The notes under the pieces were generated by a model. It saw only the letters and a program-made list of their open reading frames with translations, searched no databases and was not told the origin of the DNA. The position numbers and the translations under genes were made by a program. Positions 1 through 7,440 of a stretch of DNA of 64,000 nt are shown in pieces; position 1 is the stretch's first letter, and each line of letters begins with the position of its first letter. The stretch comes from Deltaproteobacteria bacterium (GTDB lineage: Bacteria > JADJOY01): contig JADJOY010000004.1 of assembly GCA_016713535.1 (NCBI GenBank), positions 186,001-250,000 on the forward strand, written 5' to 3'.

Positions 1-1329
1 GGGCCGCTCTCGGTGACCGAGCTGCTCGAGCGGGTGCGCACCAGCCTGGAGGGCGAGTTCGGCGGGATCGCCGTCGAGGGCGAGATCTCGAACCTCTCGA
101 CGCCTTCGTCTGGCCACGTCTACATGAGCCTCAAGGACGACCGCTCGGCGCTGCGCGCGGCGCTCTTCCGCAACGTGCGCACCCGGCTCCGCTTCGTGCC
201 CGAGAATGGCCTCAAGGTGGTCGCGCGCGGGCGCGTCACCGTGTACCCGGCGCGTGGCGACCTGCAGATGATCGTCGAGAGCCTCGAGCCCGCCGGGCTC
301 GGGGCGCTCATGCTGGCGTTCGAGCAGCTGCGCCGCCGTCTCGCCGCCGAAGGCCTCTTCGACGCGGGGCGCAAGCGGCCGCTGCCGCGCGTGCCGCGCC
401 GCGTGGGTGTGGTGACGTCGCGCACGGGCGCCGTGATCCGCGACATCGTGACGGTGGCGCGGCGGCGCTTCCCGAACGTCGAGATCCTGCTGGTGCCGGT
501 GCGCGTCCAGGGCGAAGGCTCGGCGAACGAGATCGGGTGCGCGGTGCGTTGGCTCGGCCAGTCGGGGCGGGTCGACGTGATGATCGTGGGCCGCGGCGGC
601 GGCTCGCTCGAGGACCTGTGGGCCTTCAACGAGGAGGTCGTGGCGCGCGCGATCGCGGCCTCGCCGGTGCCGGTGATCTCGGCGGTCGGCCACGAGACCG
701 ACGTCACGATCGCCGACTTCGTCGCCGACCTGCGGGCACCCACGCCGTCCGCGGCGGCCGAGCTCGCGGTGCCCGACAAGGCGGCGCTCGCCGCCGAGCT
801 CGACGAGAGCACGCGGCGCCTGCGCGCGCTCTTGACCCGCAAGGTCCACGACGGTCGCATCGCGATCGACCGCCTCACACCCACGCCCGCCGCGCTGATG
901 CGCTGGGTGGGGGATCGCCGCCAGCGCATCGATGAGTGGAGCGAGCGCATCGAGCGCGCCGCGCGCCGCCGCACCGCGCGCGGCCGTGACGAGCTCGCGG
1001 CGATCACGGCGCGCTGGCGCGCCGTGGGGCCCGAGCGGCGCATCGAGGTCGGCCGCGAGCGGCTCGGCCGCCTCCGCGAGCGGCTGCACGGCAACGTGCG
1101 GCGCACCGTCGACAAGCGCGCCGCCGAGCTGCGCGAGGTCGCCGGGCGGCTCGGCGCGCTCGGCCCCGGGGCGGTGCTCCACCGCGGCTTCGCCGTGGCG
1201 CGGGTCGCGGGCGGTGACGTGGTGCGCGACGTGCGTCAGCTGGTGTCGGGCATGACCGTGGAGGTGCAAGTGGCGCGCGGCCGGTTCCGCGCGCGCGTGC
1301 TGGGGGACGACCCTGGCCAGGGAGCGTGA
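1..1329 (+). CDS. xseA: Exodeoxyribonuclease VII large subunit (5' end cut by window)
   Basis: Large subunit of the cytoplasmic ExoVII nuclease, which with XseB degrades single-stranded DNA to oligonucleotides. The N-terminal OB-fold segment reads VEGEISNLSTPSSGHVY. The catalytic domain carries GRGGGSLEDLWAFNE near residue 197 and SAVGHETDVTIADFVADLRAPTPS near residues 225-250, followed by a long Arg/Glu-rich coiled coil and a conserved HRGFAV end. A GTG lies at position 13, but the frame is open to base 1 and reads PLSVTELLERV, which matches the usual LSVSEL start region of the family. The true start is therefore probably upstream of the window. Its stop overlaps the xseB start (TGATG). Confidence 0.95.
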   Translation, partial: GPLSVTELLERVRTSLEGEFGGIAVEGEISNLSTPSSGHVYMSLKDDRSALRAALFRNVRTRLRFVPENGLKVVARGRVTVYPARGDLQMIVESLEPAGLGALMLAFEQLRRRLAAEGLFDAGRKRPLPRVPRRVGVVTSRTGAVIRDIVTVARRRFPNVEILLVPVRVQGEGSANEIGCAVRWLGQSGRVDVMIVGRGGGSLEDLWAFNEEVVARAIAASPVPVISAVGHETDVTIADFVADLRAPTPSAAAELAVPDKAALAAELDESTRRLRALLTRKVHDGRIAIDRLTPTPAALMRWVGDRRQRIDEWSERIERAARRRTARGRDELAAITARWRAVGPERRIEVGRERLGRLRERLHGNVRRTVDKRAAELREVAGRLGALGPGAVLHRGFAVARVAGGDVVRDVRQLVSGMTVEVQVARGRFRARVLGDDPGQGA

Positions 1330-1601
1330 TGAAAGCGAACACCCAGGACACCGCCGCCGCGGCGGCGACCGAGCCGAGCTTCGAGGCGGCCCAGCAGCGG
1401 CTGCGCGAGATCGTGCAGCGCATGGAAGATCCGAACCTGCCGCTCGAGGAGTCGCTCGCGCTCTTCGAGGAGGGCGGCCGCCTCGCCAAGCACTGCCAGG
1501 CGCTCCTCGACCGCGCCGAGGCGCGCATCGAGGTCTTGCTCGGGACCAGCGGCGGCGAGGTCCGCACCGAGCCGCTCACCGACCTCGAGGGGCGCTCGTG
1601 A
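1329..1601 (+). CDS. xseB: Exodeoxyribonuclease VII small subunit
   Basis: Small helical subunit that binds the XseA coiled coil. The 90-residue product has the family core SFEAAQQRLREIVQRMEDPNLPLEESLALFEEGGRLAKHC, including the conserved leucine-rich helix pair; an Ala-rich N-terminal stretch precedes it. The ATG at 1329 overlaps the xseA stop; a GTG three bases earlier is possible. The gene ends inside the GTG start of the next gene, so xseA, xseB and the prenyl synthase are translationally coupled, the usual bacterial arrangement. Confidence 0.93.
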   Translation: MKANTQDTAAAAATEPSFEAAQQRLREIVQRMEDPNLPLEESLALFEEGGRLAKHCQALLDRAEARIEVLLGTSGGEVRTEPLTDLEGRS

Positions 1602-2497
1602 GCGGATTCGACCTGAAGGGCTACCTCGCCGCGCAGCGCGCGCGCGTGGACGCGGCCTTCGCCGAGTATCTGTCGGCGCGCCTCGCGGGCGCTCCCGAGG
1701 AGTTGGTGAAGGCCATCCGTTACTCGGTGGAGGCACCCGGCAAGCGGCTGCGTCCGATCCTGGTGCTGGCGGCGTGCGAGGCCGTGGGTGGCCACTTCAT
1801 GGACGCCCTCGACGCGGCGCTCGCGATCGAGATGATCCACACCTACAGCCTCATCCACGACGATCTTCCGTGCATGGACGACGACGATTTGCGGCGCGGC
1901 CGGCCGACCAGCCACAAGGTGTTCGGCGAGGCGCTCGCGATCCTCGCCGGCGACGGGCTCATCACCGAGGCGTTCTGCCTGCTCGCCGCGCCGCGCGGCG
2001 CACGGGTGTCGCCGGCGACGGTGCTGCGCGTGGTGCGCGAGGTGTCGAGCGCGGCGGGGGTGAGCGGCATGGTCGGCGGACAGGTCGCCGACATGCACAA
2101 CCAGGGCAAGCACCTCGACCTCGTGGCGCTCGAGCACATGCACGCGATGAAGACCGGTGCCTTGATCGAGGTGTCGGCGCGCGCCGGCGCGCGCCTGGGC
2201 GGCGGCAGCGAGGACGAGGTGGAGGCGCTCGCCGGGTACGGTCGAGCGCTCGGGCTCGCCTTCCAGATCGCCGACGACGTCCTCGACGTGACGGCCAGCA
2301 CCGAGGTGCTCGGCAAGCGCACCGCCAAGGACGAGGACCGCGGCAAGAACACCTTCCCGGGGCTGCTCGGCGTGGAGGCGTCGCGGGCGCGGGCGCGGGC
2401 GCTGCGCGACGAGGCGCGGGCGCAGGTGGCGCGCTTCGGCGCGCTCGCCGAGGCGCTCGGCGCGCTCGCGGACTACGTGGTCGAGCGGGAGCGATGA
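1598..2497 (+). CDS. ispA: Farnesyl/geranylgeranyl diphosphate synthase
   Basis: Trans-isoprenyl diphosphate synthase that condenses isopentenyl diphosphate with allylic diphosphates in the cytoplasm. The first Asp-rich motif is HDDLPCMDDDDLRRGRPT near residue 86 and the second is FQIADDVLDV near residue 225, both intact for Mg-diphosphate binding. The GKRLRP substrate motif is near residue 48. At 299 residues it is normal for the family. The GTG start overlaps the xseB stop, and the end overlaps the tlyA ATG. Chain length cannot be fixed from sequence alone. In many proteobacteria dxs follows ispA, but here it is absent and tlyA follows directly. Confidence 0.93.
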   Translation: MSGFDLKGYLAAQRARVDAAFAEYLSARLAGAPEELVKAIRYSVEAPGKRLRPILVLAACEAVGGHFMDALDAALAIEMIHTYSLIHDDLPCMDDDDLRRGRPTSHKVFGEALAILAGDGLITEAFCLLAAPRGARVSPATVLRVVREVSSAAGVSGMVGGQVADMHNQGKHLDLVALEHMHAMKTGALIEVSARAGARLGGGSEDEVEALAGYGRALGLAFQIADDVLDVTASTEVLGKRTAKDEDRGKNTFPGLLGVEASRARARALRDEARAQVARFGALAEALGALADYVVERER

Positions 2498-3324
2498 GCC
2501 GCGCGGGTCGCACGCGCGCCGATCAGCTCCTCGTGGAACGTGGCCTGGTGCCGTCGCGCGAGCGGGGGCGGGCGCTGATCCTTGCCGGGCAGGTCTTCTG
2601 CGGCGAGCAGCGGATCGACAAGGCCGGCCACGCGCTGGCAGCCGACGCCGACCTCAGGCTGGCGGTGCCCGATCACCCGTTCGTGGGGCGCGGCGGGCTC
2701 AAGCTCGAGGCAGCGCTCGATCACTTCGGGGTCGATCCCGCGGGCCGCGTGATCCTCGACGTTGGCGCCTCGACCGGCGGCTTCACCGACTGCCTGCTCC
2801 GGCGCGGCGCGCGCTTCAGCCACGCGGTCGACGTGGGCCACAACCAGCTCGACTGGCGGCTGCGCAACGACCCGCGGGTGCGCTCGCTCGAGGGCACCCA
2901 CATCCGCGACCTCGAGCCCGCGGCGCTCGAGCCGGCGCCCGATCTGGCGGTGGTGGACGTATCGTTCATCGGCCTCGCCAAGGTGATTCCGCACCTCGCG
3001 CGCTTCGCGACGCTCGGCGCGGCGATCGTGCTCGTGAAGCCGAACTTCGAGCTCGAGCCAGCGCGGGTGGGGAAGGGCGGCGTGGTGCGCGACCCGGAGG
3101 CGTGCCGCGAGGCGGTCGAGCGGGTGCGCGCGGCGGCGCGCGAGCACGGCTTCACGCCCTCCGAGGCGATCGAGAGCCCGATCCGCGGCGGCAAGGGCAA
3201 CCGCGAGTTCCTGCTGCATCTTCGGCGTGCGTTCGGCGCGCCGCGATGCGATGGTGGAGCCGCAGCGGCGAGTGATTCCACCACCGACGACGGCAACGAC
3301 GAGGTGAACGATGGCGGAGCATGA
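2494..3324 (+). CDS. tlyA: TlyA-family rRNA 2'-O-methyltransferase / hemolysin-like protein
   Basis: S4-plus-FtsJ fold RNA methyltransferase of 276 residues. Residues 1-65 form an S4 RNA-binding domain (ADQLLVERGLVPSRERG). The SAM-binding loop LDVGASTGGFTDCLLRRGA begins near residue 87, followed by AVDVGHNQLDWRLR and the VDVSFIGLAKVIP segment typical of TlyA. In Actinobacteria TlyA methylates 16S and 23S rRNA ribose; the target in this organism is inferred. The ATG at 2494 overlaps the ispA stop (ATGA). The last ~30 residues (Gly/Asp/Ser-rich) are low complexity and not part of the domain. Confidence 0.9.
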   Translation: MSRAGRTRADQLLVERGLVPSRERGRALILAGQVFCGEQRIDKAGHALAADADLRLAVPDHPFVGRGGLKLEAALDHFGVDPAGRVILDVGASTGGFTDCLLRRGARFSHAVDVGHNQLDWRLRNDPRVRSLEGTHIRDLEPAALEPAPDLAVVDVSFIGLAKVIPHLARFATLGAAIVLVKPNFELEPARVGKGGVVRDPEACREAVERVRAAAREHGFTPSEAIESPIRGGKGNREFLLHLRRAFGAPRCDGGAAAASDSTTDDGNDEVNDGGA

Positions 3325-3562
3325 AGGACGCGACCTGATCGTGTTCACGGACGAGTTCAAGCTCAAGGGGCGCGTCCACATGAGCGAGAGCGACGACGTG
3401 ATCCCCACGGCCGGATCCGATCCGTACCTGGATCTCTTCGATTGCACGATCTACGACCAGACCGGCGCCACCAACGTCGGCCGCGCCAAGCGCGTGAAGC
3501 TCAGGCGCACGGCGATCGTCATGTACTTCTTCGAGGAGGACTTCCTCGGCAAGGTGAGGTGA
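3311..3562 (+). CDS. Small conserved-looking hypothetical protein (83 aa)
   Basis: No family recognised with confidence. The 83-residue product begins MAEHEGRDLIVFTDEFKLKGRVHM and alternates hydrophobic and charged residues like a small beta-barrel or PilZ/LSM-sized domain. It has no signal peptide or membrane segment. It overlaps the end of tlyA by 14 bases in another frame, so it is probably the last gene of the xseA-tlyA operon. The internal DLFDCTIYDQTGATNVGRAKRVKLRRTAIVMYFFEED segment suggests a strand-rich core. Confidence 0.7.
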   Translation: MAEHEGRDLIVFTDEFKLKGRVHMSESDDVIPTAGSDPYLDLFDCTIYDQTGATNVGRAKRVKLRRTAIVMYFFEEDFLGKVR

Positions 3563-3615
3563 GCGCGCGTTGGGGGCCTTCGCCCGGGCGGGACTCGCGA
3601 AGGATCGAGCTTTCC

Positions 3616-3633
3616 TCACCCCGCAAGGGGTGA
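3616..3633. terminator. Hairpin between convergent genes
   Basis: TCACCCC, loop GCAA, GGGGTGA: a perfect 7-bp stem with a tetraloop, 53 bases after the stop of the small protein that ends the xseA operon and before the convergent membrane-protein gene. There is no U-tract, so its role as a terminator is only plausible. Confidence 0.35.
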
Positions 3634-3726
3634 AGCGTGGAAGGGGCTTGGAGCGTCGGCGCGCCGTCACCGACCCGGCGTTCGATCCCTGGCGGCCGAC
3701 GGAGCGGCCGCGCTACACGCGGGCGC

Positions 3727-3746
3727 GGGGGCGCGAACAGCCCCCC
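3727..3746. repeat. Diverged copy of the G6-CTG...CAG-C6 intergenic palindrome
   Basis: A five-G run, the spacer CGCGAACAG and a six-C run, resembling the clean 21-base palindromes at 8884, 10769 and 50258. It sits just beyond the 3' end of the minus-strand membrane protein gene. It is an imperfect copy, so membership in the family is likely but not certain. Confidence 0.4.
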
Positions 3747-3752
3747 GAAAAA

Positions 3753-4343
3753 CTACCGCAGCGCCCGGGTACCGGTAGGGTTGGTCGAGGCGCGCAGCAC
3801 GCGATCGGTCAGCTCGGCGGTCGCGCCCTCGCTCTCGTCGAGTCCGAAGGCGATACGGCTCGCGCGGATCGCTTCCTTGATCGCGATCAAGGCGCTGGTC
3901 GCGGTGAAGCCCGCGAACGCGATCGTGTAAGGCAGGAGCAGCAGGATGCTCGCCTGGCGCGCCTTGAAGTCGGGCTCCGAGCCACCCACAAGCCCGGCCA
4001 GCCCTTCGTACGAGTAGAGATAGATCAGCAGGCACGCCGCCGCGGCCAGGAAGATCGGCCAGATGTTGAGCGCCGTCGCCTTGAGGGTGTGCTGCGGCTC
4101 CTCGAAGCCGCGCGCCGGGAAGTAGTAGCTCTCGATGCGCTCGCGCGAGGCGTAGATGATGAACGCGGTGAATATGCTCGCGGAGAACGCGAACGCCGCG
4201 TAGATCGTCTTGTGGACGGGGATGATGCCGATCGGCCCGTGCAGGGGGTTGAGAGCAGCGAAGACGATGATGAGCAGTGCGAAGATCCCACCGAGCCCAC
4301 TGAAATACGTGGTCAAGCTGGTGATGTCCTGGCCCGCCCTCAT
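3753..4343 (-). CDS. Four-helix integral membrane protein, unknown function
   Basis: 196 residues with four clear hydrophobic segments at roughly residues 13-33 (GLGGIFALLIIVFAALNPL), 43-65, 93-111 (IWPIFLAAAACLLIYLYSY) and 135-157. A charged loop (SRERIESYYFPARGFEEPQHTL) lies between helices 2 and 3. I do not recognise a family. It has its own strong promoter (TTGACA-N18-TAGCAT) and a good ribosome-binding site (AAAGGAGAG) just before the ATG. It is probably monocistronic: the next minus-strand gene upstream ends 150 bases away. Confidence 0.75.
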   Translation of the reverse strand: MRAGQDITSLTTYFSGLGGIFALLIIVFAALNPLHGPIGIIPVHKTIYAAFAFSASIFTAFIIYASRERIESYYFPARGFEEPQHTLKATALNIWPIFLAAAACLLIYLYSYEGLAGLVGGSEPDFKARQASILLLLPYTIAFAGFTATSALIAIKEAIRASRIAFGLDESEGATAELTDRVLRASTNPTGTRALR

Positions 4344-4379
4344 CGGTCTCTCCTTTGCGTGCCCTCGTGATGCGCGGTC

Positions 4380-4409
4380 ATGCTACGGCCGCGGTTTTTT
4401 CGATGTCAA
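4380..4409 (-). promoter_or_regulatory. Sigma-70-type promoter for the membrane protein gene
   Basis: On the minus strand TTGACA (4409-4404), 18-base spacer containing an A6 run, then TAGCAT (4385-4380). The predicted start lies about 30 bases upstream of the ATG at 4343. The -35 box is a perfect match to the general bacterial consensus. Confidence 0.65.
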
Positions 4410-4494
4410 GGAAAAACATTCGAGAAATCGCCGAGAAAGCGCATTCGAGGCGGCACCCTCCGGTCCGTCGAACGACCACGTCGCGGCGCCGGGC

Positions 4495-5955
4495 CTAGCC
4501 CGAGCCGCGCTCGGTGGCGGCGCGGGAGATGATGGCGGTGCCGACCTGGTCCACCAGCGTCAACGTCTCGCCGTTGTGAGGATCGTGCTCGAGGACCAGC
4601 GTGAGGTCCTCGAGTGCGCGCTCGTAGTCGCCGACCTCGGCGCGCTGCTTCGCGCGCGTGCGTAAGCCCTCGTAGACCACGCGCCGGCGTTGTTCGAGCG
4701 CGCCGAGCAGGTCGCGCGCCCCACCGGGCATCCGCGCGGCGTGATCCTCGAGGCGCGCGATCACCTCGAGCGCCGCCCGCGGGTCGCCCCGCTTCAAGTG
4801 CTCCTCGCTCTCGCGGATCAGCGCCACGACCTCGACCTTGTGGCGAGTGGCGGGGTCGTCCGCGGGCGGCGCCGGGGAGGGCGCAGGTTGGGGCGGCGCC
4901 GGGCGCGCCGCAGGCGTCACCGAGGTCACGGGTCCGGTCCGGCGTGGCGCCTCGATCCGCGGTCGCTCGGTGAGCTTGCGGATCTCGGCGAGCAGGAGCT
5001 CGAAGCCGCGGTGGTGCGGGTGCAGCTCGAGGGCGTGCTCGGCGCGCTCCGCGGCGCCCGCCAGGTCGCCGCAGTCACGCGCCGCGATGGCGTCGTCGTA
5101 GAGCCGCTCGACCAGCTCGTCGAGCTTGGCCTTGGCGCGCTCGAACAGGTCGCGCGCGCGTGCGTGGTCGGGATCGTGCTGGAGCGCCTTGCGCGCCCAG
5201 CGCAGGCACTCGGCCATGTCGTCCTGGGCGAGGAAGTGCTCGGCCATCGACATCGCCTTGTCGATCTCGTCTTTGCGCCGCTGGCGCTGGAGGCGACTCT
5301 TGAGCTGGGTGCGCTCGGCCTGCTCGAGCGGGCTCAGCTCCGGCCCGGGAACGCCCGCGGGGCGCGCCGCGCCGGCGCTGGCCTCGGCGCCCTCGGTGGT
5401 GTCGATCACGTTCGCGGTGACCGCCACCAGCGCGTCCTCGACCTCGCGTCCCTCGGTCGCCACGGACGCGAACGACGGCGCGCTGTAGCGGTTGAGGGCG
5501 TCGTCGAGCTCCGCGATCGGAAGCGCCTCGTCGAGGTCGCGCTTGTTGTACTGGAGCACGTGCGGCACCGCGGAGAGGCGCCGCCCGAGCAGCCCCAACG
5601 CCTGCTCCACGAACTGCAGCGCGCGCAGGTTCGAGCCGAACGCCTGCGGCGAAGAGTCGGCGACGATCACCACACCGTTCACACCCTCCAGCAGGTCGAC
5701 GAACACCTGCGGGTCGGAGACCGGCCCGGTGACCGTGGCGAGACTCACGCGCGCCACCGCCGAGCGGATTCGCACATCGAAGGAGAGCTCGAGGATCTGG
5801 TCGCGGCCGCGCTGGCGCTGGCGCAGCTCGCCCTTCCGCAGCGGATTGATGTTGGCGTAGACGTAGCGGAGGCTGGTCGCTTTTCCAGCTCCCGGCGGGC
5901 CGAGATAGACCACCCGGCAGCGGGTGATGGCTGCCCGTGAGATCGAGAGCGGCAT
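4495..5955 (-). CDS. Degenerate MglA-like small GTPase fused to TPR-type repeats
   Basis: 486 residues. Residues 1-195 follow the MglA/Ras-like fold: P-loop GPPGAGKAT (residues 19-27), VVIVADSS and NKRD for guanine recognition. The residue after the P-loop Lys is Ala rather than Ser/Thr, and the usual TVPGQ switch II is replaced by TVTGPVSDPQ, so Mg binding and hydrolysis may be impaired. Residues ~215-480 are Ala/Arg/Leu-rich helical repeats resembling TPRs (LRWARKALQHDPDHARARDLFERA), split by a Pro-rich linker. It lies 30 bases downstream of a canonical MglA-like gene on the same strand. A scaffold or pseudo-GTPase partner is an inference. Confidence 0.8.
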   Translation of the reverse strand: MPLSISRAAITRCRVVYLGPPGAGKATSLRYVYANINPLRKGELRQRQRGRDQILELSFDVRIRSAVARVSLATVTGPVSDPQVFVDLLEGVNGVVIVADSSPQAFGSNLRALQFVEQALGLLGRRLSAVPHVLQYNKRDLDEALPIAELDDALNRYSAPSFASVATEGREVEDALVAVTANVIDTTEGAEASAGAARPAGVPGPELSPLEQAERTQLKSRLQRQRRKDEIDKAMSMAEHFLAQDDMAECLRWARKALQHDPDHARARDLFERAKAKLDELVERLYDDAIAARDCGDLAGAAERAEHALELHPHHRGFELLLAEIRKLTERPRIEAPRRTGPVTSVTPAARPAPPQPAPSPAPPADDPATRHKVEVVALIRESEEHLKRGDPRAALEVIARLEDHAARMPGGARDLLGALEQRRRVVYEGLRTRAKQRAEVGDYERALEDLTLVLEHDPHNGETLTLVDQVGTAIISRAATERGSG

Positions 5956-5985
5956 GGCGCGGGGACGGTCGGCGGACGGCGACCC

Positions 5986-7188
5986 TCAGCCCTTCCCTCG
6001 ACTCCGGGCCGCCACCCATTCGTCGAGCAGCGATTTGGTGAAGAGCCAACCGCCGGACGCGTCGAGGCGCGTGCACGGCACGCTGCCCTGGTCGGCTAGC
6101 GACGTGAGGGTCGCCGCCGAGACGTGGAGATAGCGCGCGGCTTCCTCCAGGCTCATGAGCCCGGGGGCGCGCAGGCCGTCGAGGGCGGTGAGCAGCTCGT
6201 GCTTCTCCGCCGAATGCGCGTCGTTGGCCTGGCGAAGCTCGTGGGTGAGCGCTTCCAGGCGCGCCACGGTCTGGGCCAGGAGGTCGGCGATCGCGGGGTC
6301 GGAGCTCGCAGGCGGGGCCGGGGGGGCGGAGCGACGCCGCTCGGGGATCCCCTCGGGCGGGCGCGATGGCGGCAGGGGCGCACTCGCGCCCTGGCTCGTG
6401 GTGCCCGGGACGGGCCCGCGTGGGCTCTCACCGGCGGCCGGGGCGGGTGGCACCACCGGAGTCACGCGCGATCGCGCCGACAGGCTCGCGCTGCGCGGCG
6501 GGCTCTCGAGCGGCGGCGCGGCCGGCTCGGCGGGGCCGCCCAGCCCGAGATCGAAGCTCGCGATCGGATCCGGCTCGTCCCCCGACTTGCCGCGGTAGAT
6601 GTTGTACTTGCGGTCGAGGTCGGCGAGCACCGAGCGCATCAGCGTCTGCAGCGTATCGATGACCCCCACGCCCTGGGTGGCGACGGCCTCGAACACCGGG
6701 GCGCGGCGGTCGTTGAGCGCCGCCTCCATCTCCGCCACCGGCTGTGGCTCGGCCAGGTCGCGCTTGTTGAGCTGCAGCACCAGCGGGATGGTCTCGTAGT
6801 CGAGGCCGTTCTCGTGGAGGTTCTGCTTGAGGTTCTCGAGGCTCTCGCGGTTGCGGTCGCGCGCGTCCGGCGAGCTGTCCGCGACCAGCACCACGCCGTC
6901 GGCGTCGCGCAGCACCATCTTGCGGGTCTTGTTGTAGAAGATCTGCCCGGGGACGGTGAAGAGCTGGAACCGCAGCGTGAATCCGGCGATGGTGCCGCCA
7001 CTCACCGGCAGCAGATCGAAGAAGAGCGTGCGGTCGCCGCCGGTGGCGAGGCTCAGGAGCTCGCCCACCTTGCCGAACGCGCGGCGCGAGTGGATGTACT
7101 GGAGGTTGCTCGTCTTCCCCGACAGCCCGGGGCCGTAATAGACGAGCTTCGCCGTGATTTCCCGGGTCGCGTACCGGATGAGTGCCAT
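5986..7188 (-). CDS. MglA-like GTPase with C-terminal excisionase-type HTH domain
   Basis: 400 residues. Residues 1-200 are a canonical bacterial MglA-type GTPase: P-loop GPGLSGKTSNLQY, switch II FTVPGQIFYNKTRKMVL, VVLVADSS and LQLNKRDL. Residues ~205-310 are a Pro/Ala/Ser-rich linker. Residues ~345-398 (MSLEEAARYLHVSAATLTSLADQGSVPC... WLFTKSLLDEW) match the MerR/excisionase (HTH_17) DNA-binding fold. In Myxococcus MglA is about 195 residues, a polarity switch with the GAP MglB; no MglB/roadblock gene is seen here. The HTH fusion suggests GTP-controlled DNA binding, but this is inference. A strong TTGACC-N17-TATGAT promoter lies upstream. Confidence 0.88.
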   Translation of the reverse strand: MALIRYATREITAKLVYYGPGLSGKTSNLQYIHSRRAFGKVGELLSLATGGDRTLFFDLLPVSGGTIAGFTLRFQLFTVPGQIFYNKTRKMVLRDADGVVLVADSSPDARDRNRESLENLKQNLHENGLDYETIPLVLQLNKRDLAEPQPVAEMEAALNDRRAPVFEAVATQGVGVIDTLQTLMRSVLADLDRKYNIYRGKSGDEPDPIASFDLGLGGPAEPAAPPLESPPRSASLSARSRVTPVVPPAPAAGESPRGPVPGTTSQGASAPLPPSRPPEGIPERRRSAPPAPPASSDPAIADLLAQTVARLEALTHELRQANDAHSAEKHELLTALDGLRAPGLMSLEEAARYLHVSAATLTSLADQGSVPCTRLDASGGWLFTKSLLDEWVAARSRGKG

Positions 7189-7251
7189 CAGCGAGTCCGG
7201 GCCGCCGCGGTGCGCGGCGCTGGTGGATGAGAGTGCGAAATCGTTCGAAAA

Positions 7252-7280
7252 ATCATATCGGCGGGCCTGGGCTGGGTCAA
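7252..7280 (-). promoter_or_regulatory. Promoter for the two MglA-like genes
   Basis: On the minus strand TTGACC (7280-7275), 17-base spacer, TATGAT (7257-7252). It is followed by an A/T-rich start region and an untranslated leader of about 55 bases before the ATG at 7188. It diverges from the accC promoter about 80 bases away. Confidence 0.65.
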
Positions 7281-7359
7281 ATGGTTTCGGCGCTTTTCGC
7301 GGCCATTTCGGCGCTCGGGCGCCCGCGCGCCGATCCCGCCCTAGCGCGACGCCGCTTGC

Positions 7360-7389
7360 TTGACACCCGCGCCACCCCGCCTCTAGGTT
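7360..7389 (+). promoter_or_regulatory. Promoter for biotin carboxylase gene
   Basis: TTGACA (7360-7365), 18-base spacer, TAGGTT (7384-7389), about 50 bases before the ATG at 7441. The same TTGAC-N18-TAGGTT layout occurs before the radical SAM gene at 13054. Confidence 0.65.
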
Positions 7390-7440
7390 CGCGACTCTTT
7401 CGCGCCGGTGTCAGCTCTCGCCGGCATGAGGGGCTCGCTC

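Noticed and set aside
120-1115. Long minus-strand open frame opposite xseA
   Set aside because: Arg/Ser-rich shadow frame caused by high GC at third positions; xseA has clear motifs.
3670-3710. GTTCGATCCC motif resembling a tRNA T-loop
   Set aside because: No acceptor stem or anticodon arm could be paired around it.
3753-5955. Gliding-motility operon suggested by MglA-like genes
   Set aside because: No MglB, Frz, Agl or pilus genes are in the window; the adjacent membrane protein is unrelated in sequence features.
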